DNA from: Propionibacteriaceae bacterium
GTDB lineage: Bacteria > Actinomycetota > Actinomycetes > Propionibacteriales > Propionibacteriaceae
Reading direction: 5' to 3'
Length of the DNA: 10,417 nucleotides
NCBI GenBank assembly: GCA_905372155.1
Contig: CAJPNZ010000107.1
Coordinates: 1-10,417 of the forward strand
Below the pieces are notes generated by a model that saw only the letters and a list, made by a program, of their open reading frames with translations, ran no database searches and was not told the origin of the DNA. The position numbers were made by a program, and so were the translations under genes. Each line of letters starts with the position of its first letter. Positions within the stretch are counted from its first letter, which is position 1. Below are positions 1-5,703 of the stretch, one piece after another.

Positions 1-399
1 CCCTACGGACAGGACCCTCTCGCAACCATGCCGCCGCCCCCGGACCCGGCGGTGACGACGTCCCCGGTCGTTGAGTCGGGCCATGGCGCCGCTCCCGCGG
101 CCTCGCCGTACGTCCCCCCGCCGTCCTACGGGCAGTACGAGGTCGGCCCGCCGCCTCCGTCGAGCGCTCCCTACCAACCCCCGGTCCCGATCTACAGCTC
201 GGAGCCGGTCGGCCGCCAGACCCCGAAACGTCGCAGCGCCTGGGCCTGGGTGGTCGTGACGTTGATGGTGCTGGCGCTACTGGTGTGGATCGCCTACCTG
301 GTGTTCCTCCCACAGGCCAAGCGCTCCGCGTCAGAGCTGCACTCGCAGACCCGGGAACCGGGAACAGCCGTGCTCGCCCGGGGCGTGACCGGCCAATGA
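1..399 (+). CDS. Proline-rich single-pass membrane protein, 5' end outside window
   Basis: I do not recognise a family. The reading frame is open to the left edge: nine in-frame codons with the same Pro/Gly/Tyr flavour precede the first ATG at 28. The gene is therefore probably truncated by the window, and ATG 28 need not be the true start. Counting from that ATG, residues 1-65 are low complexity (runs of Pro, Ser, Tyr and Gly). A basic stretch (KRR near residue 68) is followed by one hydrophobic segment at about residues 71-95, then a polar tail of ~28 residues ending at TGA 397-399. A disordered proline-rich cytoplasmic part, one membrane anchor and a short external tail is a common actinobacterial envelope layout. 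It converges on the histidine kinase gene across a repeat-bearing gap. Function is unknown. Confidence 0.7.
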   Translation, partial: PYGQDPLATMPPPPDPAVTTSPVVESGHGAAPAASPYVPPPSYGQYEVGPPPPSSAPYQPPVPIYSSEPVGRQTPKRRSAWAWVVVTLMVLALLVWIAYLVFLPQAKRSASELHSQTREPGTAVLARGVTGQ

Positions 400-452
400 G
401 AGACGCGTGAACACGCGCTGACGACATCGGGCGCCGCGCATCCGAGGCTGAA

Positions 453-497
453 TTACACCCGTGTAGTTTTGCCCAGCTGTGGAAAAGCCTGTGGGAA
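453..497 (+). repeat. Repeat module, copy 1: palindrome plus two TGTGG elements
   Basis: First copy of a ~45-bp module repeated at 556-600. It has an interrupted palindrome TACAC-CC-GTGTA (454-465), a spacer, then TGTGGAAAA at 478-486 and a second TGTGG at 490-494, 12 bp apart. Read on the minus strand, the first element is TTTTCCACA, close to a DnaA box (TTATCCACA, or TTGTCCACA in actinobacteria). Against copy 2 I see a one-base indel and a few substitutions. It lies between the 3' ends of two convergent genes, so it is not an obvious promoter. Confidence 0.85.
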
Positions 498-555
498 ACC
501 GGTCGAGTCCGCCCTGCCGTCCAGCAGCACGAGGAACCGGGGATCCACGCCCGAG

Positions 556-600
556 TTACACCCGTGTAGTTCTACCCAGGCTGTGGAAAAGTCTGTGGAA
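556..600 (+). repeat. Repeat module, copy 2: palindrome plus two TGTGG elements
   Basis: Second copy of the module at 453-497, same orientation, about 103 bp downstream. The palindrome is at 557-568 and the TGTGG elements at 582-586 and 594-598, with the same 12-bp spacing. Palindrome, CCCA tract and both TGTGG elements are kept, while the ~58 bp between copies shows no similarity. That pattern suggests paired protein-binding sites rather than a simple duplication. Confidence 0.85.
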
Positions 601-638
601 TCGGGGGGATGCGTGGTCCGCGCGTAAGGAACTGACAA

Positions 639-659
639 CCCCGGAACACCCGGCCGGGG
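639..659 (-). terminator. Possible hairpin after the histidine kinase gene
   Basis: CCCCGG (639-644) and CCGGGG (654-659) can form a 6-bp GC stem with a 9-nt loop, about 30 bp past the kinase stop codon. No T-tract follows on either strand, so this is only a candidate for an actinobacterial-style tail-less terminator. Confidence 0.25.
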
Positions 660-689
660 GAGCCACGAACATGCTCAGGCGGCGTTTCC

Positions 690-2132
690 CTAAGGGGACA
701 GGGGCGACTCGGGGATGGTCAGGACCGGCAGCCGCATGGTGAACTTCGCCCCGGCTCCCGGTTGGTTTCCTGCCCGGACCGAGCCGCCATGGGCCTCGAC
801 GGTGTGGGTGACGATGGCCAGACCGAGGCCGGTACCCGGGGTGTTGCGGGCACGGTCGGAGCGATAGAACCGGTCGAAGATGTGCGGCAGGTCCTCGTCG
901 GCGACTCCCGGGCCCGAATCGATGATCGTCAGCACCCCGGCCGAGGTCAACTCCACCCAGATCTCGCCGTCACTGGGGGAGAACTTCACGGCATTGTCCA
1001 GCAGGTTCGTGATGGCGCGTTCCAACGTGGAGGCGTCACCCAGGATCGGAACCGGCTCCAGGCTCGTGTGGAAGGTGATGTTCGGTCCGCGGCGGGCCGC
1101 GCGGGCCAGCGCCGCCTCCACCACCTCCGACATGTCAAGCCGTTCCGGCTGGCGCTGGAGATGGTCGTCGCGGGTCAGGGCCACCAGGTCACCGACGAGG
1201 GCAGAGAACTCGCCGAGCTGGGCGGAGACGTCGTCGAGGATCTCGGAGCGAGCCCCCTCCGGCAGCATCCCGGACTTGTCGTCGGCAACCAGCAGCTCAA
1301 TGTTGGTGCGCATCGACGTCAACGGGGTGCGCAGCTCGTGGCCGGCGTCGGCGATCAACTGGCGCTGCTGCTCCCGCGAGGTCTGGAGACTCTTCAACAT
1401 CAGGTTGAAACTGCGCGTCAACTCACCCAGGTCGTCGCGTCCGTAGATGCGGATCGGGTTCAGCTGATCGGTCTGGGTGACGTTCTTCACCGCGGTGGAG
1501 AGACGCCGAACCGGCATCAGGGCGGTCTGCGCCATCCACAGGGCCGTGAGGGTCGTGGTCAAGATCCCGACCAGCCCCGACAGCGCGATCACCAGCCACA
1601 GCGAGTTCAGCGTCGTTCCCAGCGACGTCAGGGGCCGCGCGTAGAGGATGGCGTAGCTCTGCGACCGACCGGCGCGATCCCGGGCCCGCACCGGCACCGA
1701 TACGAGGCGATACTGCTGACCGTCCTCCAGTTTCACGGAACGGGCACGATGCCCGTGCTGCATGCGGGCGACGGCGATCTCCCCGGCCTCGGGGACCAGC
1801 GCCAGGGATTGCTTCCCGGCCTGGGTGGTCTCTCCCGTCGAGGTGGTGACGGCCAACAACTCCTGGGAGGTGCCGAGCCCGGGGCCGAGATTGTCAAGAT
1901 TCCTGATGTCGGAGTTGATGATCGCGGCGGTGGTGCGGGCAGCCGACAACATTTCACGATCCAGCTGGTCGCGCAGCGAGATCCGCGTGGACAGATAGGC
2001 CGTGGAACCGACCAGGAGCACGGCCGCGGCCACGGATATCCCGGTCAACGAGGCCAGACGAGAACGGAGCGACTGACCCGTGATGAGCCTCTCGATGCCC
2101 CGCCGGAGCCGGATCCAGAACGAACCGATCAC
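690..2132 (-). CDS. Sensor histidine kinase, MprB-like
   Basis: Membrane sensor kinase of a two-component system. It senses an envelope signal, autophosphorylates on His and passes the phosphate to the regulator encoded just upstream. Visible order in 480 aa: transmembrane helix at about 30-50; external sensor region of ~120 residues; second helix at about 176-200; HAMP linker at about 205-250; dimerisation domain with H-box GHELRTP (His265); ATPase domain with N-box NLLDN (376-380), G1 box DSGPGV (405-410), F-box around IFDRFYRS (418-425) and G2 box TGLGLAI (434-440). All catalytic motifs look intact. The start is GTG at 2132, overlapping the regulator's stop in GTGA, which indicates translational coupling. 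Layout and length match the MprB/envelope-stress type of actinobacteria, but the signal cannot be read from sequence, so no gene symbol is given. Confidence 0.95.
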   Translation of the reverse strand: MIGSFWIRLRRGIERLITGQSLRSRLASLTGISVAAAVLLVGSTAYLSTRISLRDQLDREMLSAARTTAAIINSDIRNLDNLGPGLGTSQELLAVTTSTGETTQAGKQSLALVPEAGEIAVARMQHGHRARSVKLEDGQQYRLVSVPVRARDRAGRSQSYAILYARPLTSLGTTLNSLWLVIALSGLVGILTTTLTALWMAQTALMPVRRLSTAVKNVTQTDQLNPIRIYGRDDLGELTRSFNLMLKSLQTSREQQRQLIADAGHELRTPLTSMRTNIELLVADDKSGMLPEGARSEILDDVSAQLGEFSALVGDLVALTRDDHLQRQPERLDMSEVVEAALARAARRGPNITFHTSLEPVPILGDASTLERAITNLLDNAVKFSPSDGEIWVELTSAGVLTIIDSGPGVADEDLPHIFDRFYRSDRARNTPGTGLGLAIVTHTVEAHGGSVRAGNQPGAGAKFTMRLPVLTIPESPLSP

Positions 2133-2815
2133 GGGGCGGTTTCACGCAGCACGTAGCCGACGCCGCGAACCGTGTGTATCAGACGGGGCAGGCCGCCCGC
2201 CTCGGTCTTGCGACGCAGGTATCCGATGTAGACTTCCAGAGAGTTCGCGGTGGCGGGGAACTCGAACCCCCACACCTCGTTGAGAAGGGTGTTGCGCTCC
2301 ATCACGCGGCGGGGATTCTCCATGAAGGCCTGCAGGAGAGCGAACTCGGTGCGGGTCAAGGAGATGTGTTTTCCCGCGCGGGTCACCTCCCGGTGCTGCG
2401 GGTCCAGCGTCACATCCCCGAACACGAGCACCTTCGAGTCGTTCTCCGGGGTCGGTTTCGAACGCCGGGTCAGGGCCCGCAGCCGCGCCAGCAGCTCGTC
2501 GAGGGCGAAGGGCTTGACCATGTAGTCGTCGGCACCGGCGTCGAGACCGTCCACCCGGTCACCGACGGCGTCACGAGCCGTGAGGATCAGGATGGGAACG
2601 TCATTGCCCGATTGTCGCAGCATGCGGGTGGCCTCCAGACCGTCGAGGCGAGGCATCATCACGTCCATGATCACCGCATCCGGGGTGTGCCCTGCCAGCT
2701 GCGCCAGTGCCTCGACGCCGTCAGCCGCAGTCGTCACCTCGTCGCCGGAATACTTCAGGGACCGGGCCAGCGAGTCACGCACGGCCTGGTCGTCGTCCAC
2801 CACCAGGATCTGCAT
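2129..2815 (-). CDS. OmpR/PhoB-family response regulator, MprA-like
   Basis: DNA-binding response regulator, 228 aa, partner of the adjacent kinase. The receiver domain (1-115) shows the acidic pocket (Asp7-Asp9), phosphoacceptor Asp51 in IMDVMMP, Thr79 in LTAR and Lys101 in VKPF. The C-terminal part (about 128-225) is a winged helix-turn-helix of the OmpR type, with the characteristic LTRTEFALL, the EVWGF segment and a VRGVGYVLR end. It starts at ATG 2815, is first in the operon, and its stop overlaps the kinase start. Length and residues are standard. Targets are unknown; autoregulation from the divergent gap at 2816-2990 is plausible for the family but is inference. Confidence 0.95.
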   Translation of the reverse strand: MQILVVDDDQAVRDSLARSLKYSGDEVTTAADGVEALAQLAGHTPDAVIMDVMMPRLDGLEATRMLRQSGNDVPILILTARDAVGDRVDGLDAGADDYMVKPFALDELLARLRALTRRSKPTPENDSKVLVFGDVTLDPQHREVTRAGKHISLTRTEFALLQAFMENPRRVMERNTLLNEVWGFEFPATANSLEVYIGYLRRKTEAGGLPRLIHTVRGVGYVLRETAP

Positions 2816-2990
2816 GGCACAAGACTGCCATCAAAAACCCGAAACCCCACGAACAACGCCGGTGGGGCAGGCAAACTACCCCGGGGAGGTACAACACGGT
2901 TCGCATGGGGAGGCGCCGCCAACTCGCGGGGCACGGCCCGGGACCGGTTCGTGCCGGCGCCCGTCCGCGGAGCCCTTAGGGTTGCTGTCC
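2816..2990. promoter_or_regulatory. Divergent intergenic region between regulator and phosphatase
   Basis: This 175-bp gap separates divergent start codons, so it should carry promoters in both directions. Toward the regulator, TAGTTT on the minus strand (2878-2873) is a possible -10, without a clear -35. I found no convincing operator repeats. Confidence 0.45.
2977..2982 (+). promoter_or_regulatory. Candidate -10 (TAGGGT) for a leaderless phosphatase mRNA
   Basis: TAGGGT fits the actinobacterial -10 pattern TANNNT and ends 8 bp before ATG 2991. Transcription would then start at or within a few bases of the A of the start codon, giving a leaderless message. The same bases (AGGG, 9 bp upstream) could instead act as a weak ribosome binding site. 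Both readings cannot hold. Confidence 0.3.
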
Positions 2991-3440
2991 ATGGCGAAGG
3001 TCGTGTTTGTGTGCTGGGGCAACATCTGCCGTTCCCCGATGGCGGAGCGGGTGGCCCGCGGAATGGCCGCCGAGCGGGGGCTCGACGTGGAGGCCGACAG
3101 CGTCGGCATCTCGTCCGAGGAATCGGGCAACCCCATCGACCGGCGGGCCGCCGCCGTGCTCCGCGAGGCCGGGTACTCCACCGGCGGGCACCGGGCCCGG
3201 CGGGTCACCGCCGACGACCTCGCCTCGGCCGACCTCGTCGTCGTCGCCGAACGGTTCCACATCGGCAGGCTCGAACAGCTCTGCCCCGACGCCACCTATG
3301 CCCTCATCAACGACTTCAACCCCGCGATGCCGAAGGGACAGGACCTCGACGACCCCTGGTACGGTCCCGCCTCCGGGTTCCGCAGCACCCTGGCCGACAT
3401 CGAGGCCGCCATGCCGGGCATCCTCGACGCCCTCGCCTGA
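2991..3440 (+). CDS. Low-molecular-weight protein tyrosine phosphatase
   Basis: Cytosolic phosphatase of the LMW-PTP family (arsenate-reductase-like fold), 149 aa, the usual family length. The P-loop begins at residue 8: CWGNICRS, with nucleophile Cys8 and phosphate-binding Arg14. The general-acid loop is DDPWYG near the C-terminus, with Asp121 preceding Pro122. The frame is open far upstream, but homology begins at ATG 2991, directly before the P-loop strand, so the long N-terminal extension is rejected. The family removes phosphate from tyrosine on proteins; in actinobacteria members may be secreted or act on polysaccharide-synthesis kinases. No tyrosine kinase gene lies nearby, so the substrate is unknown. 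It runs in the same direction as the carbamoyltransferase but is separated by 101 bp with its own promoter-like sequence, so co-transcription is uncertain. Confidence 0.95.
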   Translation: MAKVVFVCWGNICRSPMAERVARGMAAERGLDVEADSVGISSEESGNPIDRRAAAVLREAGYSTGGHRARRVTADDLASADLVVVAERFHIGRLEQLCPDATYALINDFNPAMPKGQDLDDPWYGPASGFRSTLADIEAAMPGILDALA

Positions 3441-3450
3441 TCACCGCCGC

Positions 3451-3459
3451 TTGTCCACA
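3451..3459 (+). other. Perfect actinobacterial-type DnaA box (TTGTCCACA)
   Basis: The 9-mer TTGTCCACA matches the preferred DnaA box of high-G+C actinobacteria exactly. It stands alone 11 bp after the phosphatase stop and about 80 bp before the carbamoyltransferase start. A single box can occur by chance or affect local transcription; it is not an origin by itself. Confidence 0.4.
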
Positions 3460-3507
3460 GGCGATGCGCGAATCCGGACACCGGCGGTCGCGTTTGGATT
3501 GCCGCGA

Positions 3508-3513
3508 TACCCT
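3508..3513 (+). promoter_or_regulatory. Candidate -10 (TACCCT) for the carbamoyltransferase gene
   Basis: TACCCT, within GATACCCT, fits TANNNT and lies 28 bp before ATG 3542. That would give a leader of about 20 nt including the purine-rich AGAAAGG (3528-3534) as ribosome binding site. No clear -35 is visible, and I saw no ARG-box-like palindrome, so arginine control cannot be claimed. Confidence 0.3.
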
Positions 3514-3541
3514 GAGGGCTTCCCCGCAGAAAGGCCCTGTG

Positions 3542-4534
3542 ATGCTCAAAGGACGCAGCTTCACCAAGGAAACCGACCTCACCCCCGCCGAGTGGAAGGC
3601 CGTCCTGGACCTTGCCGCCCAGCTGAAGGCGGAGCGGCGGGAACGACGCGAGGTCAAGCGGCTGGTGGGCAAGAAGGTCGCCCTGCTGTTCGAGAAGACC
3701 TCCACCCGCACCAGCTGCTCCTTCGACGTAGCCATGACGGAACAGGGCGGCTACGCCACCCGCCTCGACACGGCCGGGTCGCAGTTCGTCCACAAGGAGT
3801 CGGCCGCTGACACGGCCCGCGTGCTCGGTCGCTGGTACGACGGCATCGAGTACCGCGGCTTCGCCCAGGAAACCCTCGAGACCATGGGCCGGTATGCCGG
3901 GATTCCCGTCTACAACGGCCTGACCGACTCCTGGCACCCCACCCAGATGCTCGCCGACCAGCTCACCATGCTGGAGCACTCCGGCAAGCCCCTGGAGGAG
4001 ACGTCGTGGGCATTCGTCGGCGACGTGCGCAACAACATGGGCAACTCGAACCTGATCTCGGCCGTCATGGTCGGCGCTGACATCCGCCTGGTCGCGCCCA
4101 AGCAGCTCCAGACCACCGACGAGGTGCGCGCCCAGGCCGAGGCCATCGCCGCGGGGACGGGCGCCCGCATCACCATCACCGGCGACATCGCGGAGGGCGT
4201 GGCGGGAGTCGACTTCCTCCACACCGACGTGTGGCTCTCGCTCGGGGAGCCGAAGGAACTGTGGGCCGAGCGCATCGAACTGCTGAAGCCCTACCAGGTC
4301 AATGCGGAGATGATGGCGGCCACCGGGAACCCGCGAGCCAAGTTCATGCACTGCCTGCCCGCCTTCCACGACCGCAACACCACCGTCGGGGAGGAGATCT
4401 ACCAGGCCACCGGACTGGATGCGCTGGAGGTCACCGACGAGGTGTTCGAGTCGGAGGCGAGCATAGTCTTCGACCAGGCCGAGAACCGGATGCACACCAT
4501 CAAGGCCATCCTGGTGGCCACCCTCGCCGACTGA
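3542..4534 (+). CDS. argF: Ornithine carbamoyltransferase, long (ArcB/E. coli ArgI) type
   Basis: Catalyses carbamoyl phosphate + L-ornithine to L-citrulline + phosphate (arginine biosynthesis, or the reverse in the deiminase pathway). At 330 aa it has the carbamoyl-phosphate loop STRTS at 54-58, HPTQ at 132-135, a DVWLSLGEP segment near 229-237 and the ornithine loop HCLP at 270-273. The C-terminal FDQAENRMHTIKA and the MHCLPAFHD context are those of the longer ArcB/E. coli ArgI-like group rather than the ~307-aa mycobacterial ArgF group. Anabolic and catabolic roles cannot be separated by sequence alone, and no arcA, arcC or arg gene adjoins it here. The start is ATG 3542 with AGAAAGG seven bases upstream. 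It converges on the transporter operon. The enzyme call is secure; the argF rather than arcB symbol is a default. Confidence 0.93.
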   Translation: MLKGRSFTKETDLTPAEWKAVLDLAAQLKAERRERREVKRLVGKKVALLFEKTSTRTSCSFDVAMTEQGGYATRLDTAGSQFVHKESAADTARVLGRWYDGIEYRGFAQETLETMGRYAGIPVYNGLTDSWHPTQMLADQLTMLEHSGKPLEETSWAFVGDVRNNMGNSNLISAVMVGADIRLVAPKQLQTTDEVRAQAEAIAAGTGARITITGDIAEGVAGVDFLHTDVWLSLGEPKELWAERIELLKPYQVNAEMMAATGNPRAKFMHCLPAFHDRNTTVGEEIYQATGLDALEVTDEVFESEASIVFDQAENRMHTIKAILVATLAD

Positions 4535-4550
4535 GCCCCTCTTCCCCGGC

Positions 4551-4588
4551 CGGCTGCGCAACCGTGTTCTGTGGTTTCGATTCAGCCG
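4551..4588. terminator. Imperfect hairpin between convergent genes
   Basis: CGGCTG (4551-4556) pairs with CAGCCG (4583-4588), and inside it AACC (4560-4563) pairs with GGTT (4573-4576), giving a two-step imperfect stem in the gap between the carbamoyltransferase stop and the end of the minus-strand operon. No T-tract. It could serve as a shared terminator, but the fit is modest. Confidence 0.25.
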
Positions 4589-4646
4589 TAGCTCGGCGCA
4601 ACCAAGCGGGCAGGGATTTCCCGTGCGCGGATATCTTTGAGCCGAA

Positions 4647-4823
4647 CTATTCCTTGTTTTCCTCGCCCAGTCCGCGGAAATATCCGCCCCAAACGAAGAT
4701 GAAGATGATGACAGCTACGAGCCACCAGAGGGAAAAGACGGTCAGGCGGATCGTGAGGGCGGTCAGCAGCGCAAAACGTACCCGCCGTATTCCATGATCT
4801 TGGCTGATCTCATCACCCTTCAT
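4647..4823 (-). CDS. Small 58-aa membrane protein, last gene of ABC operon
   Basis: Not a recognised family. On the minus strand ATG 4823 opens a 58-codon frame ending at TAG 4649-4647. A short polar N-terminus (~16 residues, several basic) is followed by a strongly hydrophobic region at about residues 17-48, including LWWLVAVIIFIFVWGG, and a charged tail GEENKE. This is one long or two tightly packed membrane segments. The first 11 bases overlap the end of the ATPase gene in another frame. AAGGA with AGAGG stands 5 bases before the ATG, a good ribosome binding site that supports this start. The competing ATG at 4813 (ATGA overlap) stops after 16 codons and is rejected. Its place in a tightly packed operon suggests an accessory or immunity-like subunit of the transporter. 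It is short enough for automated callers to miss. Confidence 0.72.
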   Translation of the reverse strand: MKGDEISQDHGIRRVRFALLTALTIRLTVFSLWWLVAVIIFIFVWGGYFRGLGEENKE

Positions 4824-5463
4824 CCTCTTCCTTGTCTTCTCCCAGGAGGTCGATGGTGTCGGCGAAGTCGATACCCTCGGGAATCTGGTGACTCACGAGC
4901 AGGCGAGTTCGTGGATCGTGCTTCAACATGTCGGAAACCGTGTGGATGGTTTCGTCGTCGAGACTGGTGAACGGTTCGTCCAGGATCACGAAATCCCGCG
5001 ACTTCGCCAACTGGGCCGCGATCCAGAGCTTCTGGCGCATTCCTCCCGAGTAGTTTCCCGCCTGCTTCCTTTCGAGGTCTTTTTTGGTCAACCCCAGATC
5101 CAAGGAGGTCGTCACGGCTTTCTCCAAGTATTCGGAAGGCTCCTCGGCCAGAAGCTGGAGCAGGCTGAGGTTTTCCATTCCACTGAGTGCGGGAAAGAAC
5201 TCGGGCTCCTGGGAGGCGTACGCGACCACGAGGCGCAGGTCCTCTTGGTCCACCTCCTCACCGCGCCACAGGCAGCGTCGCACATCGGCCTTGAGTGCGC
5301 CCGCCACGATGTCGCAGAGGGTGGTCTTGCCGGTGCCGTTTTTTCCCCTCAGCAGGACGATGGATCCTTCGAGAAAGTCGAGATCGAGATCCTCGAACAA
5401 AGGGATCGTGTCGTAACCAAAGGTCAGCCCTTCCAATACCAGAATTTCTTTCGGTTGCATCAC
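4813..5463 (-). CDS. ABC transporter ATP-binding protein
   Basis: Nucleotide-binding subunit, 216 aa. Visible motifs: Walker A GKNGTGKT (41-47 region), Q-loop Gln85 (ASQEPEF), signature YSGGMRQ (138-144), Walker B FVILDEP (158-164), D-loop SLDD and switch His192, so it should be an active ATPase. The tail is very acidic (EDKEEDEG). Two starts compete: GTG 5463, which overlaps the previous gene's stop as GTGA and sits 7 bases after GGAGG, and ATG 5460 in a TGATG overlap. I prefer GTG for the spacing. The single ATPase domain, with the permease and small proteins as separate genes, fits an exporter of the kind used for peptide export or self-protection, but no substrate can be read from the sequence. 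Confidence 0.92.
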   Translation of the reverse strand: MMQPKEILVLEGLTFGYDTIPLFEDLDLDFLEGSIVLLRGKNGTGKTTLCDIVAGALKADVRRCLWRGEEVDQEDLRLVVAYASQEPEFFPALSGMENLSLLQLLAEEPSEYLEKAVTTSLDLGLTKKDLERKQAGNYSGGMRQKLWIAAQLAKSRDFVILDEPFTSLDDETIHTVSDMLKHDPRTRLLVSHQIPEGIDFADTIDLLGEDKEEDEG

Positions 5464-5702
5464 TGGCCAACCTCCGCATATGAGATCGTGGATTCAACGA
5501 CGACCCCGGATGGAGTCGGGTCCAGGAGGATGATCAGCCCGCCAACGTGAAGGTTGTTTCCCAAGATCGTCCAGATCGACAACCTGTTGTTGGCTGCGGC
5601 TTGCCGCGAATCGCGACCGATGTAAAGAACCGTCAAGAAACCGATGACCGTCGCGATCGACGCCACAATCAGATTTCCAACTCTACAGCGGATGAGACTC
5701 AC
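5460..5702 (-). CDS. Small 80-aa membrane protein within ABC operon
   Basis: No family recognised. GTG 5702 begins 1 base after the permease stop, with GAGGTGA about 6 bases upstream as ribosome binding site; the stop overlaps the ATPase start. One clear membrane helix lies at about residues 10-28 (LIVASIATVIGFLTVLYI), followed by a polar stretch with GRDSRQAAANNR, a second weaker hydrophobic patch at about 42-60 (ILGNNLHVGGLIILL) and a C-terminal tail. The gene order, permease, this protein, ATPase, small membrane protein, with overlaps or 1-base gaps throughout, means the four are almost certainly made together. It could be a transporter subunit, a substrate-binding or processing helper, or an immunity protein. 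It is too long, and lacks a recognisable leader, to call a precursor peptide with confidence. Confidence 0.8.
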   Translation of the reverse strand: MSLIRCRVGNLIVASIATVIGFLTVLYIGRDSRQAAANNRLSIWTILGNNLHVGGLIILLDPTPSGVVVESTISYAEVGQ

Positions 5703-5703
5703 G

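Noticed and set aside
453..638. 61-codon minus-strand ORF across the repeat region
   Set aside because: Its sequence is dictated by the two repeat modules, with no ribosome binding site.
762..2156. Long plus-strand ORF of 464 codons opposite the histidine kinase
   Set aside because: It is the antisense shadow of a kinase with all catalytic motifs; the product is a low-complexity Arg/Gly/Gln-rich sequence with no domain.
2580..2990. N-terminal extension of the phosphatase
   Set aside because: The family starts just before the P-loop; the extension is antisense to the response regulator.
2174..3541. Apparent 456-codon N-terminal extension in frame with the carbamoyltransferase
   Set aside because: Enzyme homology begins at ATG 3542; the upstream part is antisense to the response regulator and out of frame with the phosphatase.
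3296..4561. 421-codon minus-strand ORF opposite the carbamoyltransferase
   Set aside because: GC-rich antisense shadow of a clearly recognised enzyme.
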